From positions 87,607,333 to 87,671,332 of the forward strand of contig OV884013.1 of assembly GCA_930367205.1 (NCBI GenBank): a stretch of DNA of 64,000 nt, in the 5' to 3' direction. The translations under genes and the position numbers were made by a program. This document shows, piece by piece, positions 59,485 to 64,000 of the stretch (position 1 is the stretch's first letter; every line of letters starts with the position of its first letter). Under the pieces are notes generated by a model. The model saw only the letters and a list, made by a program, of their open reading frames with translations. It was not told where the DNA came from and searched no databases. Source of the DNA: Acanthosoma haemorrhoidale. Its lineage: Eukaryota; Arthropoda; Insecta; Hemiptera; Acanthosomatidae.

Positions 59485-60891
59485 GTTTAAGCCTAGTCTC
59501 TTTCTAATCTCCCTACCTGATCTCGTCGGTAACACCTGAAAGACGTTATTTCAAAGGAGACTTGGAGTGCGATATAATTAAGTTTACTTTTTTCAAGGCA
59601 TTGCTTACAAGAATATTTAATTACATAATAACGAAAATATGGCGCTTAAGCATACACTGAGAGGTCCTACGTTGGAATACGGGTACTGTCGATATCTTTG
59701 AGTAATAATTATAAACTTAGTAGGATCACATACCACAACTAAAAACTACTATAGTTGCCGTCACGAAATTAGAAGGGTGAGAACCCGCAGTATGACAAGC
59801 CCTGTTGCCGCTCTGTGCACTACTTCTCTTCTATCCGCGTGATCCCTTTACTTCGATATCAATCATTAAGCAATAAGCAAATTAGTGATTATTCCGCCAC
59901 CCACCAGTATATGGCAACACTGTGCCAAGTAGCCCCATCATCACAAGCGTCCAATTTCATGATGGGGACTATAAGATAATGAGCAAAGATGAGATAATAA
60001 TACGAAGACATATTCTTTAAACGCTTTATTTGAGCTCATTTGAAGCTAAAACACGCGTAATCACTATAGTACCAATGTAGTACTTGCACTCACCAGATCT
60101 TCTGATAGGGGTTTCTGATTATTCTTATTGGGTTTTGCTTAAAATATTTCTTCACTCATATTATTTAATATTATTCCGTCTCAAACGTTTCAACAATCAA
60201 TTAGCCAATCAACAGTGATGTTATGCTGTCAACCCTCAGTAGCAAGAGCGAATATTTTTGTCTTTTGACACAATATGATAAAGAATTTCTTATCTTGATA
60301 TACTAACACCACAATAACAGTAAATAAGAAACCAAAATTAAACTAAATGTTAAATTGACCTAAGTTTTTTTTACATGATACAGTTATGTAAAAAAGGAAT
60401 TTAAAAAATTTAACATAAAATATAAATTTCTAAGTCGTTTATTTCGTTCATCTACATATATTTCAAAATACATCTTTTACAAAAAAAAAAAAGAAAAAAG
60501 TCTACTAATTCTTGTATTGACTTAGTCTAATTAAGTTACGTCCAGAGTATTGAAGTTTTTTAAAGTATATTATATCGAAATGTTAGTTTAGATAGCATTA
60601 TTTGTTTCTGGTATAAATAAATCCACCCTCCAGAGTAACTATTCTTTAAAACTCAGATTCAAACGTTTAATTTTAATACCAATCACTGGTTTTGGGGTAA
60701 CCTCGCGTCTAGTGCAATATTGTGTAATTAGCTTCATATCCAAGACTATCATACGTCCTAGATACTATTTCTTTACAACAATCTCAATTAAGATTAATCC
60801 TTAACGAAGTTTTATCATCCTCAGACATATAGTTGTCGTGAAAAACATACATCATTGAACACCATATAATTAACACAAGAAATGAAAGTAG

Positions 60892-61058
60892 GAGAAGCTG
60901 CAAGACGACTTGACATGCCGGGACTGCATCACTCTTCACGGCGACTTGCAGCTTTTCGTCAACTGGCTGATGCACGGCAATACAGGTCTTACTTGCTGTC
61001 CGTCCGTTGACCGCAAAATACCCTCGCCTGAGACCAAGAAGCACTTGTTTCTCTTCAG
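60892..61058 (+). CDS. Split gene, fifth exon (uncertain)
   Basis: A GC-rich block with a plus frame free of stops from an AG at 60891 to CTCTTCAG followed by GTAATG (61059). It reads LQDDLTCRDCITLHGDLQLF, then VNWLMHGNTGLTCCPSVDRK, a Cys-rich segment. It enters in phase 0 and leaves in phase 2, matching both neighbours. The acceptor has almost no pyrimidine tract, which is a weakness. An alternative is a minus-strand frame of 127 codons over the same block (61167-60784), also with a hydrophobic segment. Confidence 0.35.
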
Positions 61059-61176
61059 GTAATGACAATATCTCGAAATAGTTGTATCGTTTTGATACAC
61101 TTAGCAAAATCCTATGCATGGATGGATGTGTATTAAAAAAGCGTTTCGGGTGATTTAAACTATCCAACAGTATTTG

Positions 61177-61245
61177 ACAGTCCCCGTAGCCAAGTGGTTT
61201 GCTTACTTCTTAATCCGAGAGATTTTCGATGTTCGATTCTCAAGG
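61177..61245 (+). repeat. Possible tRNA-derived SINE (in intron)
   Basis: GTAGCCAAGTGGTTTGC is a near-perfect box A. After about 35 bases TGTTCGATTCTC matches box B. Spacing is as in a tRNA with a short variable arm, but the acceptor stem does not pair, so a SINE head or tRNA relic is more likely than an active gene. Confidence 0.45.
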
Positions 61246-61466
61246 ATTTTTTCTTTGATGGATGGCTCTACGAAGTCCACTCTGCCTCCAAAGGGTGAAT
61301 GAGTAGCTATACAAAAATTAAGGTTGAGTTAACAAGCCTAGTGCCTAGTGCCTCTTTATTGAGCTGTTGTCATGGGTAGAATTTATTTATTTAACTTTAT
61401 CAATCATGGTTTAATTGAGGTTAATAATATGATTTTGTTCGTGTTACTACAACGATGATGTTGCAG

Positions 61467-61597
61467 TCAGGAGTCATTTGGAGGTTCTAAATGTGGTTCT
61501 ACAATGCGGCCTACTGCAATCCCGACAGTTTGCGAAGTAGTGACCCAGCCAAATTCGGAACAGGACACTCACCCAAAGAAGAAAACGGATCCCTTAG
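61467..61597 (+). CDS. Split gene, sixth exon (last visible)
   Basis: Acceptor GATGTTGCAG at 61466, donor TTAG with GTAAGGG at 61598. After one leading base it reads QESFGGSKCGSTMRPTAIPT, then VVTQPNSEQDTHPKKKTDPL. It leaves in phase 1, so at least one more exon is needed. None was found before 64000, where a maT transposon and AT-rich DNA follow. An AG four bases later would change the entry phase to 0. Confidence 0.5.
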
Positions 61598-61771
61598 GTA
61601 AGGGTTTGGCCAGAGGTTTATAATAAACTTTCTTCAGGCCATTTCTACCTAGGCCTGCTATAAGCTCTATTACAAGGAAGGAGTTTGAAAAATCATACAC
61701 AAATTGAAATTCGATAATGAAATCTATTTAAATAACATGTCTTACATATAAATGATAAAATTAAAATTAAA

Positions 61772-62845
61772 TTATTCAAAATGGCCACATTTGGACGCAG
61801 GCTTGTAGTCTGCGGGGCGTGTCGTCATTGCAGCAAGCAATACTTCTTGTGGAAAATTGTCAATTGCTTTCACCAGGTCATTTTTCTGGCTACTACTAAT
61901 AACTAATACATCCCCTGTGGCAAACCATTAACTCCAGATGTGACCGAATGCGTGAATCCAGAGGGTTCAAATCTGGATTTCCCGAGGGCCGGCCTGAACC
62001 TTTAATGAACTCAAGAACGTTCTCCTCCAACCACGCATAGTTAATCGAGCCTTGTATGCACGGGCTGGATCATGCTAGAAAACTCAGTTTTTTTCCAGGA
62101 AAGTCTGTGCTGTTCCAGGGGCTTCACTAAGGCGCTCCATAATATCTTCCTGATCGTTCCTGGCTTGAGTTTTAACGCCACGTTCGGGAAAATAATCTTT
62201 TGCAGTACCATCAAAGTGTACCCCTCCCCATGGTGTCCTCTATCCGACCTTCTCATCTTCTCTTGGGCTTTCCTGGAGTTCTATGCACCATTGGCCATTC
62301 TTATGTATTTTTAACAACAACTTTATTATGATAAAATTACAACCTACCTTATTGGGCAATAAGTAATTGTGATAAATGGTCTCATTCTTACTATATTTAC
62401 AATTTTCATTGACTCGCTCATTCATACAGTATTTACAGACATCCCAAAGACCTCCCAAATCCACATTGTTATCACCTCCCTCGCGTGCGAAAGAGGAAGC
62501 GGGTTCTTGGGAAATCCCCCACGCTCCTCCGTCAGCCGCATCAACCGTCGGCGTACTTTCTTAGAAATGCCTTTCCTCTCTCTTCTCTAATTCTCTCAAG
62601 TGAAGCAGTAATCCTTTGTCCTGAAGTTCTGCGATAGACACTCATTTGAAAGTCGTTTTTAATGATACGGGACATTAACCTTGGTGAAATACCTATCTCT
62701 CTTGACTTTATTTCATGTTTTCTTAGTGGATTTCTTTGAATTCGATTTTCAAATGCTTTACTGACAGTTCTTACCGTACGTGGTCGACTTGACCGAGGCC
62801 TCTCCCTTACAGACAGCCTCTCTCCATCGAGTCTAAATGAAACTC
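61772..62845 (-). pseudogene. maT-type Tc1/mariner transposase, split by another element
   Basis: The C-terminal piece (62312-61772, minus) reads ALVKPLEQHRLSWKK, a degraded HDPARAYKARLT, then WLEENVLEFI, GNPDLNPLDS, VKAIDNFPQEVLLAAM and finally CGHFE with a natural TAA at 61774-61772. These are hallmarks of the maT (D,D37D) group, including the usual G-HFE end. The N-terminal piece (62845-62548) has RPRSSRPRTVRTVSKAFENR, then RNPLRKHEIKSREIGISPRL, the helix-turn-helix region, and YRRTSGQRIT. Between them lie about 230 bp of a Jockey-family 3' end. Several frameshifts and stops are present. It is dead. Confidence 0.85.
62315..62546 (-). mobile_element. Jockey-family 3' end inserted in the maT pseudogene
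   Basis: It is closely similar to the 3' UTR at 29718-29940: AACTTTATTATGATAAAATT, CCTTATTGGGCAATAAGTAA, CATACAGTATTTACA and CCCCCACGCTCCTCCGTCA. The element is 5'-truncated to about 230 bp, as is usual for non-LTR insertions. The maT transposase continues on both sides, so this insertion is younger than the maT copy. Confidence 0.85.
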
Positions 62846-64000
62846 AGAAACTAACTAAAAGAGACATTTATGTACCTGCATGATTATACAGTTTTGTCTA
62901 TGTCCAAAGGTTGTTACAAAACTTATGGCAGGACTAGGTATATACGTAGACTACATATTTACACATTTATAAACATATTAGACTACAGCCCTACTTTCAA
63001 ATTTTAAACAATGCAAGTAAGATTCCCACCAAAAGTCGGCACGACTGCAAATGACTCACAACGGGGAGACGCGGTGCAATAGACGGTAGGACTCGTTAAA
63101 GATGTTACTTCTTTCATTCTCACATTTTATTTATCACCTTCAGCAACATAACTGTGAGGTTTACAATGCATACATTTTACTCCCCTTCCCTCCTCCCACT
63201 ACCTTCTTCAATTTCTTAATATTTGCATCAAATTTCAAACCGATACAGTTCAGTTTCTTTCGCATTCTCCATATCTAAACCCAAACCAACATTATCCCTT
63301 TTAGGTTTAAAGGCATTTTCTTTAATTTTCACACAAATACGAGTCAGTATCTATAGGACGATATTAAAGGAGTGAGTGGGGAGTGTAATGTGTACTACCT
63401 TTGGGTAGGACCTGTGATTAATGGGGTCTGGGGTTAGTTTTGTACAAAACTCTAACGAATATTAGCTTACCAAAAATCAGTATGAATAATACTGGATGCA
63501 TTCTTTCCTAAAGGAGTTCTGACTCCTCTGTTGTAGGGAGCGCGTAGGATCATACGACATCCTCACTTGGATTTGCTAGTTCACCACTACCGAAAATGCG
63601 AAAGACCCTTCCGAGAGACCCTTACATGTCGCTAATGGGAGAACGAAGGGCAGACGGTCACTCACTACTGTACAATGAGTGAGGGCTTCACTTGTTCCGA
63701 TATATTTGCCTTAATTCCGATTTCTGTTTCGGGCCCTGTAATTTTCTCGAACCGGCGCCTTTGTGCAATAGAACTGGGTCGGCCTTTCCGTGACTCCTCT
63801 AGCCCCTCTTATATAATCGTCTTCCTAATACAAGGATTTACCGAACCGACGAGACAAAAAGATCTTTTGTGCTGCGATGTGATCTGTCTAAGTAGGCTTT
63901 TACTATTACTTGACCTGGTTCTTTCCTGGTGCCAGGTCTACTGATTCGTTACGAAGTGGCTACACTTAAGAAAAAAAAAAAACAGTTTTTGGCTGAAACT
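62846..64000. other. No gene supported
   Basis: Mostly AT-rich. The GC-richer end (63540-63950) is open for 89 codons at 63675-63944 (+) without a known domain, and could be a further exon or old transposon. Confidence 0.35.

Noticed and set aside
61177..61245. Functional tRNA gene
   Set aside because: Internal promoter boxes are good but the acceptor stem does not pair and no proper anticodon arm was found.

Overview
The window looks like a piece of an AT-rich arthropod (probably insect) nuclear genome that is dense in transposable elements. The reasons are eukaryotic splice signals, long non-coding AT-rich stretches, and remains of BEL/Pao, errantivirus (Ty3/gypsy with env), Jockey-type and other non-LTR, hAT, mariner and maT elements. 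No bacterial operon, rRNA gene or CRISPR array was found. All calls were made by eye from the sequence; no database was searched.

Left third (1-20 kb): the 3' end of a BEL/Pao polyprotein runs into its LTR (1 to about 1245). A fragment of a non-LTR retrotransposon follows near 3.3-3.56 kb. A decayed hAT transposase of the ZBED/GTF2IRD2-like type lies at 5.65-7.47 kb. A 28-bp minisatellite with a 280-bp higher-order duplication lies at 9.52-10.4 kb. Short diverged dispersed repeats occur at 12.9-16.3 kb. The rest is AT-rich sequence with no gene I can support.

Middle (20-46 kb): there are several fragments of one Jockey-type family, mostly on the minus strand, and a different non-LTR fragment at 26.5-26.9 kb. 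The main object is a 4,944-bp errantivirus provirus on the minus strand (32991-37934). It has two 217-bp LTRs that look identical, an ATAT target duplication, a tRNA-Lys-like primer site, gag, a canonical TTTTTTA frameshift site, protease, the end of integrase and an uninterrupted env. Reverse transcriptase, RNase H and most of integrase are missing. To its right are a Jockey pseudogene broken up by GA microsatellites, and a mariner fragment whose left part has been tandemly triplicated with a 706-bp unit. The mariner also carries a second, inverted copy of its own end.

Right third (46-64 kb): here is the only host protein-coding gene I can argue for. It is a plus-strand split gene with exons between 57.27 and 61.60 kb, possibly starting at 54.6 kb, with matching intron phases, one predicted membrane segment and one GC-AG intron. 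I do not recognise the protein. Its last visible exon is followed by a maT (Tc1/mariner) transposase pseudogene split by the 3' end of a Jockey-family element.

The elements do not form a pathway. The window records repeated insertion, truncation and nesting of transposons around one apparent host gene. The errantivirus is by far the youngest large insertion.
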